Shown here piece after piece: positions 9,566 to 17,533 of a stretch of 64,000 nucleotides of DNA (its first letter is position 1; each line of letters starts with the position of its first letter). The DNA lies in contig NZ_AXAZ01000014.1 in NCBI RefSeq assembly GCF_000473065.1, positions 62,001 to 126,000 on the forward strand, written 5' to 3'. Both the position numbers and the translations under genes were made by a program. Below the pieces are notes generated by a model, which was given only the letters and a program-made list of their open reading frames with translations, did not search any database and was not told the origin of the DNA. Source of the DNA: Bradyrhizobium sp. WSM1743 (GTDB lineage Bacteria; Pseudomonadota; Alphaproteobacteria; Rhizobiales; Xanthobacteraceae).

Positions 9566-10339
9566 ATGATTGGTTTTCGTCGTCTCGCTCTGGCCGCGCT
9601 GATCCCGGCGGCGGCCATGTCGATTGGCCTGTCCGCGGCTCCGGCACAGATACCCAGCCCGGCGCCGGCCGCGTCGGCGAGCCCCTCGCCTGCGCCATCG
9701 GCAACGCCTGCCCCAGCCGCGAGCGCTTCGCCAGCCCCGGCGGCGAGCCCGTCGCCGGCGGCCAGCGCCTCGCCTTCGGCAACGGCGACGCCTTCGCCCG
9801 CAGCGAGCGCTTCACCGTCACCCGCCCCGACGGCCCCGCCGCCCGCCGCGGCCGCGACTCCTGCCCCGGTGCAGACTGCGGATCCCTTTGGCCTCGAGAC
9901 CACGCTCGAGGCCAGGAGGGTCGTGATGGTCAAGGGCACTGCCAATTGGGACTCGGCCTTCGACACGTTGATCGACGCATTCAAGGCCCTGAACACGCTG
10001 CTGGACAAGCAAGGCATCAAGCCATCAGGCAATTCGATGATCGTCTACACCTCGACCGACGACACCGGCTTCACCTTCCTCGCCGAGATCCCGGTCGACC
10101 AGGATCCCAAGAACCTGTCCAAGGACATGAGCATCGGCAAATCGCCTGAAGGCAAGGCGCTGAAATTCGTCCATCGCGGCTCCTACGACAACATGGACAA
10201 CACCTATGAGGCGATCACCAATCACCTCGACGACAAGAGACTGGAAGCCAAGGACACCTTCATCGAGGAGTACCTCACCGATCCCCTGAAGACGGCCGAG
10301 GACAAGCTCGTGATCAACGTTTTCGTGCCGCTGAAGTGA
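9566..10339 (+). CDS. Secreted protein with Ala/Pro/Ser linker and GyrI-like domain
   Basis: Starts at ATG 9566 behind GGGGAGA. Residues 1-28 form a signal peptide, followed by about 80 residues almost wholly of Ala, Pro and Ser with short repeated units (PAASASP type). The C-terminal part from about residue 105 (DPFGLETTLEARRVVMVKG) resembles the GyrI-like/effector-binding fold found at the C-terminus of AraC and MerR regulators, here without a DNA-binding domain. The SIMPL gene follows with overlapping codons, suggesting a two-gene periplasmic unit. Function unknown. Confidence 0.75.
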   Translation: MIGFRRLALAALIPAAAMSIGLSAAPAQIPSPAPAASASPSPAPSATPAPAASASPAPAASPSPAASASPSATATPSPAASASPSPAPTAPPPAAAATPAPVQTADPFGLETTLEARRVVMVKGTANWDSAFDTLIDAFKALNTLLDKQGIKPSGNSMIVYTSTDDTGFTFLAEIPVDQDPKNLSKDMSIGKSPEGKALKFVHRGSYDNMDNTYEAITNHLDDKRLEAKDTFIEEYLTDPLKTAEDKLVINVFVPLK

Positions 10340-10344
10340 GACTG

Positions 10345-11046
10345 ATGAAAAAGCCTGCCCTACTTGCCGCCGTCCTTGCCACCACGCTGCTCGCCGCGCC
10401 CGTACGCGCCGACGATTTTCCGTCCGCCATCACGGTGAGCGGCGAGGCCATGATCTCCGTGGCGCCAGATCTCGCGCACATCGATGCCGGCGTCGCCAAC
10501 GACGCCAAGACGGCGAAGGAAGCCTCCGATGCCAACAACGCCGCGATGGGCAAAGTGCTCTTGGCGCTGAAGGGCGCAGGGATCGACGAGAAGGATTACC
10601 AGACCTCGCGCCTGTCGCTGCAGCCGCAATACGGCCAGAACAAATCCACCGGCGCCTCGCCCGTGGTCGGCTTCCGCGCGAGCAACCGCGTCACCATGAA
10701 GATCCGCGACGTGACCAAGGTGGCCGGCATCATCGACACGCTGGTCAGCGCCGGGGCCAACGACATCGGCAACATCTCGTTCGAGGTGACGCAGGCCTCA
10801 AAACTGCTCGACGATGCGCGCGAGCAAGCAGTGGCGGATGCGCGCCGCAAGGCGGAGATCTACGCCAAGGCCACGGGAGTGACGTTGGGACCGCCGCTCA
10901 ACGTCGCCGAAGGCGGTGGCCCGGTGCCGCTGTTCAAGGGCCGCATGGCAACAGCTCCGATGGCGGCGCCTGCCGCAGTCGCGCCCGGCGAGGAGACGCT
11001 GACGGTAACGGTGAATGTGAGCTGGGCGATCAAGCAGGGGCAGTAG
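10345..11046 (+). CDS. SIMPL (DUF541) domain periplasmic protein
   Basis: YggE-like protein with a clean signal peptide (MKKPALLAAVLATTLLAAPVRA) and the SIMPL/DUF541 fold: ITVSGEAMISVAPDLAHI at the start and DARRKAEIYAKATGVTLG near the end. E. coli YggE is linked to oxidative-stress tolerance, but the biochemical role is unsettled. ATG at 10345 was chosen. A GTG at 10336 overlaps the stop of the previous gene (GTGA) and would add three residues. Length 233 aa, typical for the family. Confidence 0.88.
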   Translation: MKKPALLAAVLATTLLAAPVRADDFPSAITVSGEAMISVAPDLAHIDAGVANDAKTAKEASDANNAAMGKVLLALKGAGIDEKDYQTSRLSLQPQYGQNKSTGASPVVGFRASNRVTMKIRDVTKVAGIIDTLVSAGANDIGNISFEVTQASKLLDDAREQAVADARRKAEIYAKATGVTLGPPLNVAEGGGPVPLFKGRMATAPMAAPAAVAPGEETLTVTVNVSWAIKQGQ

Positions 11047-11135
11047 CCTCTTTTGTAAGAGGCGCATCGCCGCAACACCAATCGGCCGGCGACCCGATCA
11101 TACGTCCGGCGGCAGGGGATAGCATTGTTGCCTGA

Positions 11136-11546
11136 TCAATCATTCGCGCTGATATCAGTAAAAAGGAACCCCGCCGGCGTCTTGGTAAAGACGAAGATGA
11201 GCTCGCCGCAGAAGACGAAGTAACTGTCGTTCTTATAGTCATCGCGATTGTAGACGGCCTTGCCGCGCTGGATACACTCGCGATTTTTCGCCGTGAACGA
11301 GGTCCGATAGGTCTTGGCGCCAAATTGCGCGGCGTCGCGAATTGCGTCGTCGTTCATGAACGGCAATCGTGTCATACCGGCGACGGCGGCGGAATCGTTT
11401 GCCTTCAGCGCCGCGCGAAACTTCTCGATGAAGCCATCGAATTCCTTCTGCAAGGCAGGAGAAGCGATGGCATTCTTCGCCTGGGCGACGGCCGGAGCAA
11501 GGTTCACGAGAGCGGTTGCAAGCACAATTCTCAGCAAAAATCCCAC
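11136..11546 (-). CDS. Small secreted protein of unknown function
   Basis: Not recognised as a named family. The GTG at 11546 is preferred: it follows GGAG at 7-base spacing and gives a signal peptide (GFLLRIVLATALVNLAPAVAQA). An ATG 24 codons upstream would bury this signal. The mature part (about 113 aa) has two cysteines (RECIQ and FCGEL) that could form a disulfide, and ends with FVFTKTPAGFLFTDIS. It is convergent with the SIMPL gene. Confidence 0.7.
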   Translation of the reverse strand: MGFLLRIVLATALVNLAPAVAQAKNAIASPALQKEFDGFIEKFRAALKANDSAAVAGMTRLPFMNDDAIRDAAQFGAKTYRTSFTAKNRECIQRGKAVYNRDDYKNDSYFVFCGELIFVFTKTPAGFLFTDISAND

Positions 11547-11723
11547 AGGCCGGCTCCATCCATCGATTAATCTAGGTCTTCCGACCAAAAGAAATCCATG
11601 GTGGTTTTGTTGCGTCATGGGCTTTCTGGTTCAACGGCGCAGAGCCGCACGCACTTGTCGCTATGGCAGCAAAGCGGACATTGCTTTCGTCGCATCAAGC
11701 CGCCGGGTTTATGGATACACGAC

Positions 11724-12788
11724 CTAAATCTCCACCACCTGTCCCGGCATCATCGCCACGAACCGCTCCTGCGGAATCTTCGCCGTATCGAGCGCTTCGA
11801 CCAGCGCCTTGGCCGGCGCTTCGATTGCTTCGTCCGTCAGCTGGAACGTGCCGTGGTGATGCCCGAGCGCGGCCTCGGCGCCGCAATCGGCCAGCGCCTT
11901 CACCGCGTCCTCGGGGTTCATGTGCTGGTCGCGCATGAACCAGCGCGGCTCGTAGGCGCCAATGGGCAGGATCGCCAGGCGCAGCTTCCCGTGCTTCTCG
12001 GCGACGCGGCGAAAGTGCCGGCCGTCGCCATAGCCGGAATCGCAGACGACGTAGATCTTTCCGGCCGGCGTCTCCAATACGAAGCTCGCCCACAGCGCCT
12101 TGTTGCGGTCGAACAGGCCGCGCGCGGTCCAGTGCCGGGTCGGCACCAGATGCACGGCGACGCCTTCGCCGAGCTCGACACGATCGTGCCAGTCGAACGC
12201 TTCGACCTTGATCGTGGGATCGGCGCTGCGCATCGTGACGTCGTTGCCGAGCGGGGTGACCACGCGCGGAGCGAAATTCTTGGTGAGCCGCGACAGCGTC
12301 ACGATATCAAGATGATCGTAGTGCCCGTGCGAGACCAGCACGACATCGATCTTCGGCAGTCTCTCAAAGGCGATGCCGGGATCGTTGTGCCGCTTCGGTC
12401 CGGCCCAGGCGACCGGCGAGACCCGCATCGACCAGACGGGATCGACCAGGATGTTGAGACCGCCGGCCTGGATCAGCCAGCTGGCGTGGCCGACGAAGGA
12501 GAGCCGCACCTTGTCACCGTCGACACGCTCCGGCGGGGTGTCGGCATGAGGGCTGGGGGCCCAGTCCGGCCATTTCGCGCGCTGCCGTCCGCCGCCGAAC
12601 TGCCAGCGCAGCACCTCACGAAGCGACTTCGGCGGCGCCCCGTCCGGATCGAAGAAGTGCAGGCCGTTGAAATGGTCGGAGGCGGGGCCGTCATAGGTTT
12701 TCATGCTGGACATCCAGAAGGAGGGGACGCCGACCAGAGCACCGGCTCCGGCGAGCAGTCCGAATAGGCGGCGGCGGGTGACGGGCAC
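11724..12788 (-). CDS. Metallo-beta-lactamase-fold hydrolase (UlaG/NAPE-PLD-like), Tat-type leader
   Basis: Predicted zinc-dependent hydrolase. The metal-binding motif SHGHYDHLD is intact, with later ligands in TRHWTARG, CDSGYGDG and LGHHHGTF. The layout (FVGHASWLIQAGGLNILVDPVW before the motif) resembles UlaG and N-acyl-phosphatidylethanolamine phospholipase D. The N-terminus TRRRLFGLLAGAGALVG looks like a twin-arginine leader, so it is probably exported. It uses a GTG start at 12788. The substrate cannot be assigned. Confidence 0.85.
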   Translation of the reverse strand: MPVTRRRLFGLLAGAGALVGVPSFWMSSMKTYDGPASDHFNGLHFFDPDGAPPKSLREVLRWQFGGGRQRAKWPDWAPSPHADTPPERVDGDKVRLSFVGHASWLIQAGGLNILVDPVWSMRVSPVAWAGPKRHNDPGIAFERLPKIDVVLVSHGHYDHLDIVTLSRLTKNFAPRVVTPLGNDVTMRSADPTIKVEAFDWHDRVELGEGVAVHLVPTRHWTARGLFDRNKALWASFVLETPAGKIYVVCDSGYGDGRHFRRVAEKHGKLRLAILPIGAYEPRWFMRDQHMNPEDAVKALADCGAEAALGHHHGTFQLTDEAIEAPAKALVEALDTAKIPQERFVAMMPGQVVEI

Positions 12789-13072
12789 GACGGGCTACTA
12801 GGGATGGTCGGAACGGTAAGGCATCAGCGGCTATATGGGCGGGCCCGACGGAAAAGGAACCCGTCGCCAAAAGGATCACATTTTCAGCATCTTGCCCTAC
12901 CAAAGGCACGCCGGCACCCTAACTTTCCTTGACTTTTGGGCGTGAGCGGCGTTTAACCCCGCCACTTTCTCGGAAAGGCTTTCTTTTCGACCCGCCGACC
13001 GGCCCTCGAGGCTGGAGGTCAACGCCCGACAGCGCTGTGCGCCCTCGGGCGCAAAGGTGTTTGGTTTCTTCT
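12789..13072. other. Gap between the MBL hydrolase and ffh: no gene seen
   Basis: Divergent promoter region. No ORF with family features or RNA gene was recognised. The sequence becomes very GC-rich and repeat-like toward 13073. Promoters for both flanking genes must lie here, but no confident -35/-10 pair stands out. Confidence 0.5.
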
Positions 13073-13204
13073 CCCTCGCCCCGCTCTTGCGGGGAGAGGG
13101 CCGGGGTGAGGGGCTCTCTCCGCGTGTAATGCGCGTGGATGGTCCCGTACCCCCTCACCCGGATCGCAAGGGCGATCCGACCTCTCTCCGCAGGCGGGGA
13201 GAGG
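13073..13204. repeat. Interspersed inverted repeat upstream of ffh (family A-like)
   Basis: It has a left arm CTCCCTCGCCCCGCTCTTGC with GGGGAGAGGG, then a GGGTGAGGGG block, CCCCCTCACCC, and a right arm ACCTCTCTCCGCAGGCGGGG with AGAGG. It resembles family A in plan but differs in the arms. It ends 18 bases before the ffh start codon, so it is probably part of the ffh leader or promoter region. Confidence 0.75.
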
Positions 13205-13222
13205 TTAAACAGGACAACGGTA

Positions 13223-14770
13223 TTGTTCGACAATCTGTCGGAACGGCTTGGTGGCATTCTCGATCGTCTGACGGGGCGCGGTGCGCTGACCGAAAAGGAC
13301 GTCGACGCCGCGATGCGCGAGGTGCGCCGGGCGCTGCTGGAGGCCGACGTCGCGCTCGAGGTGGTGCGCAGCTTCACCGAGCGCGTCCGCGAGCAGGCGA
13401 TCGGCGCCACCGTCGTCAAGTCTGTCACCCCCGGCCAGATGGTGGTCAAGATCGTCCATGACGAGCTGATCAATACGCTCGGTGCCGAAGGCCAGACCAT
13501 CGACGTCAATGCCGTGCCGCCGGTGCCGATCATGATGGTCGGTCTGCAAGGCTCCGGTAAGACCACCACCACCGCAAAGCTCGCCCGCCGCCTGGTCCAG
13601 CGCGACAAGCGCAAGGTGCTGATGGCCTCGCTCGACGTCTACCGTCCGGCGGCGATGGAGCAGCTGGCCGTGCTCGGCCGCGACCTCGACATCCCGACCC
13701 TGCCGATCGTCGCCGGCCAGCAGCCGCCGCAGATTGCCAAGCGTGCGCTGGAAGCCGGCAAGCTCGGCGGCTACGACATCGTGCTGCTCGACACCGCCGG
13801 CCGCACCACGCTCGACGAAGAGATGATGGCGGAGGCGGCGGCGATCAAAGCCGCGGCCAATCCGCATGAAGTGCTGCTGGTCGCAGACTCCCTCACCGGC
13901 CAGGACGCGGTGAACCTCGCCCGCTCGTTCGATCAGCGCGTCGGCCTCACCGGCATCGTGCTGACCCGCGTTGACGGCGACGGCCGCGGCGGCGCCGCGT
14001 TGTCGATGCGCGCGGTCACCGGCAAGCCGATCAAGCTGATCGGCACCGGTGAAAAGACCGACGCGCTGGAAGATTTCCATCCTGATCGTATCGCCGGCCG
14101 CATCCTCGGCATGGGCGACGTGGTCTCGCTGGTCGAGCGTGCCGCCGCCAATATCGATGCGGAGAAGGCCGCGCGCACCGCCGAGCGCATGCGCAAGGGT
14201 CAGTTCGACCTCAACGACATGCGCGAGCAGCTGTTGCAGATGTCCAACATGGGCGGCATCAGCGGCCTGATGGGCATGATGCCCGGCATCTCCAAGATGA
14301 AGAACCAGATCGCCGCGGCCGGCATCGACGACAAGATCCTGAAGCGCCAGGTCGCGATCATCGATTCCATGACGCGCGAGGAGCGCCGTCATCCGGACCT
14401 GCTCAAGGCCAGCCGCAAGAAGCGCATCGCCGCCGGCAGCGGCCAGAGCGTCGAGCACGTCAACAAGCTCCTGAAGATGCACCGGAACATGGCCGACGTG
14501 ATGAAGGCCATGGGCTCGGGCAAGCGCGGCCCGCTCGCCGGCATCGCGCAGGCGATGGGCTTCGGCGGCGGCATGAAGATGCCCTCGCCCGAAGAGATGA
14601 AGGCGCTGCAGGAGAAGATGCAGAGCGGCGGCGGGCAAGGCTTGCCCAACCTGCCGAAGGATCTGCCGCCCGGCCTTCGCAGCGGCCTGCCCAACCTTCC
14701 TGGACTGACCGGGCTGAGCGGCAAGCCGACGCTGCCGGGCCTCGGCGGTTTCCCAGGCAAGAAGAAATGA
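13223..14770 (+). CDS. ffh: Signal recognition particle protein Ffh
   Basis: SRP54 GTPase that binds signal sequences and hands ribosomes to FtsY. The start is TTG at 13223 (LFDNLSERLGGILDRL), the canonical N-terminus. The frame upstream is repeat sequence. N domain, G domain with P-loop GLQGSGKTTT, DTAGR and TRVDGDGRGG, and a methionine-rich M domain with RKKRIAAGSGQSVEHVNKLL are all present in 515 aa. A Gly/Pro/Leu-rich tail of about 50 residues ends the protein. It begins the ffh-rpsP-rimM-trmD-rplS block. Confidence 0.97.
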   Translation: MFDNLSERLGGILDRLTGRGALTEKDVDAAMREVRRALLEADVALEVVRSFTERVREQAIGATVVKSVTPGQMVVKIVHDELINTLGAEGQTIDVNAVPPVPIMMVGLQGSGKTTTTAKLARRLVQRDKRKVLMASLDVYRPAAMEQLAVLGRDLDIPTLPIVAGQQPPQIAKRALEAGKLGGYDIVLLDTAGRTTLDEEMMAEAAAIKAAANPHEVLLVADSLTGQDAVNLARSFDQRVGLTGIVLTRVDGDGRGGAALSMRAVTGKPIKLIGTGEKTDALEDFHPDRIAGRILGMGDVVSLVERAAANIDAEKAARTAERMRKGQFDLNDMREQLLQMSNMGGISGLMGMMPGISKMKNQIAAAGIDDKILKRQVAIIDSMTREERRHPDLLKASRKKRIAAGSGQSVEHVNKLLKMHRNMADVMKAMGSGKRGPLAGIAQAMGFGGGMKMPSPEEMKALQEKMQSGGGQGLPNLPKDLPPGLRSGLPNLPGLTGLSGKPTLPGLGGFPGKKK

Positions 14771-14856
14771 GGAATTCGTCGCGAGGGACCGCAACAGGTC
14801 TTACGTGACGCGGAATACCAATCAACCGAACAAAACGTACTTTGAAGGAGAACTGA

Positions 14857-15189
14857 ATGTCCGTTGTTATCCGGCTCGCCCGCGCAGGCACCAAGAAGCG
14901 TCCCGTCTATCACGTCGTCGTCGCCGATTCGCGCTTTCCGCGCGACGGCCGCTTCATCGAGCGTCTCGGCTATTTCAATCCGCTGCTGCCGAAGGACAAC
15001 GAGGCGCGCCTGAAGCTCGACCTGGAGAAGGTGAAGGCCTGGGTCGCCAAGGGCGCGCAGCCGTCGGACCGCGTGGCGCGTTTCCTCGATGCCGCCGGCG
15101 TCAAGAAGCGCGAAGCACGCAACAATCCGCAGAAGGCCGTGCCGCGCAAGGAGCGCAAGGCGCAGGCCGAAGCCGCCGCCAAGGGCTAA
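14857..15189 (+). CDS. rpsP: 30S ribosomal protein S16
   Basis: Small-subunit assembly protein. [20 protein letters not shown] is the standard start and is preceded by GAAGGAGA. At 110 aa it is longer than the E. coli protein because of a basic Lys/Ala-rich tail, as is usual in alphaproteobacteria. It is followed by rimM after nine bases, consistent with the conserved ribosome-maturation operon. Confidence 0.97.
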   Translation: MSVVIRLARAGTKKRPVYHVVVADSRFPRDGRFIERLGYFNPLLPKDNEARLKLDLEKVKAWVAKGAQPSDRVARFLDAAGVKKREARNNPQKAVPRKERKAQAEAAAKG

Positions 15190-15198
15190 GGCTAAGAC

Positions 15199-15756
15199 AT
15201 GTCGGCGCTGGTCTGCGTCGCGCGGATCGGCGCCGCGCATGGTGTGCGCGGTGCGGTCAAGCTGTGGACCTTCACCGAAGATCCCTTTGCCGTCAGGCGC
15301 TATGGTCCGCTGCTGTCCAAGGACGGCAGGCGCCAGTTCGAAATCGCAGAGGTCCGCGAGGCCAAGGACCATCTGGTCGCGACGTTCAAGGGTGTCGCGA
15401 CCCGCGATGAGGCCGAGCGCCTCAACGGCATCGAGCTCTACGTCCCGCGCGAAAAACTGCCCGCGACGGACGCGGACGAATATTACCACACCGATCTGAT
15501 CGGGCTCGCCGCCGTCACCACCGACGGCGAGACGCTCGGCCGCGTGCTCGCCATCCATAATTTCGGCGCCGGCGACATCATCGAGATCGCGCCCCTCAAG
15601 GGCCCGACGATGCTGCTGCCGTTCTCCAACGCCGTGGTGCCGGAGGTCGACCTCAAAGGCGGCCGCGTCGTGATCGCGTTGCCGCAGGAGATCGAGGGCG
15701 AGGAGCGGGACGAAGCTCTCGCTCCGAGTCGTCCCCGCGAAGGCGGGGACCCATAA
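15199..15756 (+). CDS. rimM: Ribosome maturation factor RimM
   Basis: Binds S19 and helps mature the 3' domain of 16S rRNA. The N-terminal RimM barrel ([19 protein letters not shown]) and C-terminal PRC-barrel ([20 protein letters not shown]) are clear in 185 aa. The final residues (about SRPREGGDP) are encoded by the left end of a family F interspersed repeat, so the repeat supplies this protein's C-terminus and stop codon. Confidence 0.96.
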   Translation: MSALVCVARIGAAHGVRGAVKLWTFTEDPFAVRRYGPLLSKDGRRQFEIAEVREAKDHLVATFKGVATRDEAERLNGIELYVPREKLPATDADEYYHTDLIGLAAVTTDGETLGRVLAIHNFGAGDIIEIAPLKGPTMLLPFSNAVVPEVDLKGGRVVIALPQEIEGEERDEALAPSRPREGGDP

Positions 15757-15866
15757 CCACAAGCCGTGGTTTTTGGCTAAGCTGGAGGCTTCAACCATCG
15801 CAAAACTGGCTGCGGTGGTTATGGGTCCCTGATCTGCGTGCGTGAGGCGCGCTTGTCCGGGACGAC
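15728..15866. repeat. Interspersed inverted repeat, family F copy 1
   Basis: Runs from inside the end of rimM to just before trmD. Left part GTCGTCCCCGCGAAGGCGGG with CCCATAACCAC, right part GTGGTTATGGGTCCC and GCTTGTCCGGGACGACGAG, so the inner and outer arms are complementary. Related copies lie at 26665-26845 and 46392-46530, and a short one at 34575-34612. Confidence 0.87.
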
Positions 15867-15881
15867 GAGAACTGAGATCGA

Positions 15882-16637
15882 ATGACCCACCCTTCACCCT
15901 GGCGCGCGACCGTGCTGACGCTGTTTCCGGAGATGTTTCCGGGACCGCTCGGCGTGAGCCTGGCCGGCCGGGCGCTCGCCGCCGGGCTCTGGGCGCTCGA
16001 AGCGCGGGACATCCGGGCCTCCGCGACCGACCGCCATCGCAGCGTCGACGACACGCCGGCCGGCGGCGGACCGGGCATGGTGCTGCGGCCGGACGTTCTG
16101 GCGGCCGCGATCGATGCAGCCGGGATCGGCCCTGAGCGACCCCGCCTGCTCATGAGCCCGCGCGGTCGGCCACTGACTCAGGCCCGTGTCGTCGAGCTCG
16201 CCAAGGGCCCCGGCCCCCTGATCATCTGCGGACGATTCGAGGGGGTGGACCAGCGGGTGATCGACGGGCGCGGGCTGGAGGAGGTCTCGATCGGCGATTA
16301 CGTGCTCTCGGGGGGTGAAATCGCGGCCCTGGCCCTGATCGACGCCTGCGTCCGGCTGCTGCCGGGGGTGATGGGCAAGGAGGCCTCGGGAACCGACGAG
16401 AGTTTTTCGGACGGGCTGCTCGAATACCCCCAATACACGCGTCCCCAGCTGTTCGAGGGGGCTCCGATCCCTGACATCCTGACCTCCGGCGACCACGCCA
16501 AGGTCGCCAGCTGGCGGCGGGCGCAATCCGAGGCCCTGACGGCGGCCCGGCGGCCGGATTTGTGGGCCCAGATACCACCCAAGCCCCCGAATCGGGCCGG
16601 CCGCCAAAAAACGCCAAAAAACAAGACAGACGGGTGA
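15882..16637 (+). CDS. trmD: tRNA (guanine-N1-)-methyltransferase TrmD
   Basis: SPOUT-class methyltransferase forming m1G37 in tRNA, which prevents frameshifting. Family motifs are visible in order: [43 protein letters not shown] and [15 protein letters not shown]. The C-terminus ([18 protein letters not shown]) is a basic tail. Length 251 aa, normal. It sits between rimM and rplS in the conserved order. Confidence 0.97.
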   Translation: MTHPSPWRATVLTLFPEMFPGPLGVSLAGRALAAGLWALEARDIRASATDRHRSVDDTPAGGGPGMVLRPDVLAAAIDAAGIGPERPRLLMSPRGRPLTQARVVELAKGPGPLIICGRFEGVDQRVIDGRGLEEVSIGDYVLSGGEIAALALIDACVRLLPGVMGKEASGTDESFSDGLLEYPQYTRPQLFEGAPIPDILTSGDHAKVASWRRAQSEALTAARRPDLWAQIPPKPPNRAGRQKTPKNKTDG

Positions 16638-16746
16638 CAAACGCTCCGGCTTGCCTTATAGGAGCGGCCAAATCCGCAATGGCTGGATAGACGAATTTCG
16701 CGCAGCCCCCGTTTCAAAGGCTGGGCGCGCCGATGGAGATTTACCC

Positions 16747-17127
16747 ATGAACCTGATCAAGCAGCTCGAACAAGAGCAATTCGACAAGCTGTCCGCCGGT
16801 AAGGACATCCCGGAATTCGGCCCCGGCGACACCGTGATCGTCAACGTGAAGGTCGTCGAAGGCGACCGCACCCGCGTGCAGGCCTATGAGGGCGTCTGCA
16901 TCGGCCGTTCCGGCGGCGGTCTCAACGAGAGCTTCACCGTCCGCAAGATTTCCTATGGCGAGGGCGTGGAGCGCGTGTTCCCCGTGATGTCGCCGATGAT
17001 CGACTCGATCAAGGTGGTGCGCCGCGGCAAGGTGCGTCGTGCCAAGCTCTATTACCTGCGCAATCTCCGCGGCAAGTCGGCCCGCATCGTCGAGAAGCAG
17101 GACCGCGCGGCTGCCGTCGGCGAGTAA
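16747..17127 (+). CDS. rplS: 50S ribosomal protein L19
   Basis: Large-subunit protein at the subunit interface. The start [18 protein letters not shown] follows GGAG with good spacing. An upstream extension of the frame is not family-like. [20 protein letters not shown] and the basic [20 protein letters not shown] segment are diagnostic. 126 aa. It is the last gene of the ffh-rplS block and is followed by a strong terminator. Confidence 0.97.
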   Translation: MNLIKQLEQEQFDKLSAGKDIPEFGPGDTVIVNVKVVEGDRTRVQAYEGVCIGRSGGGLNESFTVRKISYGEGVERVFPVMSPMIDSIKVVRRGKVRRAKLYYLRNLRGKSARIVEKQDRAAAVGE

Positions 17128-17152
17128 GCTCCGCCACCAGGCGAGTTTTTCG

Positions 17153-17183
17153 AAAGCGCGGGGCTCGGCTCCGCGCTTTTTTG
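17153..17183 (+). terminator. Rho-independent terminator after rplS
   Basis: AAAGCGCGG and CCGCGCTTT form a perfect stem around GGCTCGGCT, and the 3' arm runs into a T-tract (CTTTTTTG). It begins 26 bases after the rplS stop and closes the ffh-rpsP-rimM-trmD-rplS unit. Confidence 0.92.
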
Positions 17184-17191
17184 TTTGCCCT

Positions 17192-17277
17192 GTCATTGCG
17201 AGGAGCCCTTGCGACGAAGCAATCCAGCCTGTCTCCGCGGATGCATTTCTGGATTGCTTCGCTGCGCTCGCAATGAC
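17192..17277. repeat. Interspersed inverted repeat, family C copy 1
   Basis: An 86-bp dyad: GTCATTGCGAGGAGCCCTTG...GAAGCAATCCAG on the left and CTGGATTGCTTCGCTGCGCT...CGCAATGAC on the right. Other copies are at 37042-37127, 55394-55471 and 58531-58609. It follows the rplS terminator and precedes the leuC leader. Confidence 0.9.
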
Positions 17278-17327
17278 GAATTCGAAGCTCTCGCGCTTTA
17301 ATTTCCGCGTGCTATATAGCTTCTAGA

Positions 17328-17456
17328 ATGTTTCCAGATCTGACCAGCTTCGCCCCCGTCCAGCGCATCGTCATCGATGATCGCTCGCGGCTGCCTGGCC
17401 GGTTCTTCGGACGCTTCGCGACCTCGGCAACGTCAGAGCTTAGTCGCGCAGCCTAA
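17328..17456 (+). CDS. Possible 42-codon leader ORF upstream of leuC
   Basis: An ATG at 17328 opens a 42-residue frame ([20 protein letters not shown]...) ending at TAA 17454. A TATATA box at 17313-17318 would put a transcript start only a few bases before this ATG, so it could be translated nearly leaderless. Its stop lies in a hairpin (17443-17469) followed by GATTTTGTT. Only three leucines occur, so it is not a classic leucine leader peptide. It may be non-coding. Confidence 0.35.
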   Translation: MFPDLTSFAPVQRIVIDDRSRLPGRFFGRFATSATSELSRAA

Positions 17457-17478
17457 AAGCTGCGCTGACGATTTTGTT
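17431..17478 (+). promoter_or_regulatory. Candidate attenuator-like hairpin in the leuC leader
   Basis: GCGCAGC and GCTGCGC pair around CTAAAA, with CGTCA and TGACG able to extend the stem across an internal loop, followed by GATTTTGTT. It overlaps the end of the 42-codon leader ORF, lies 56 bases before the leuC ATG and resembles a weak intrinsic terminator. Whether it regulates leuC is inference. Confidence 0.4.
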
Positions 17479-17533
17479 GCCCGCGCGGCCTGCCGCGCTC
17501 ATCGCTTACACACATTCTTCGGAGCTCAAGCTC

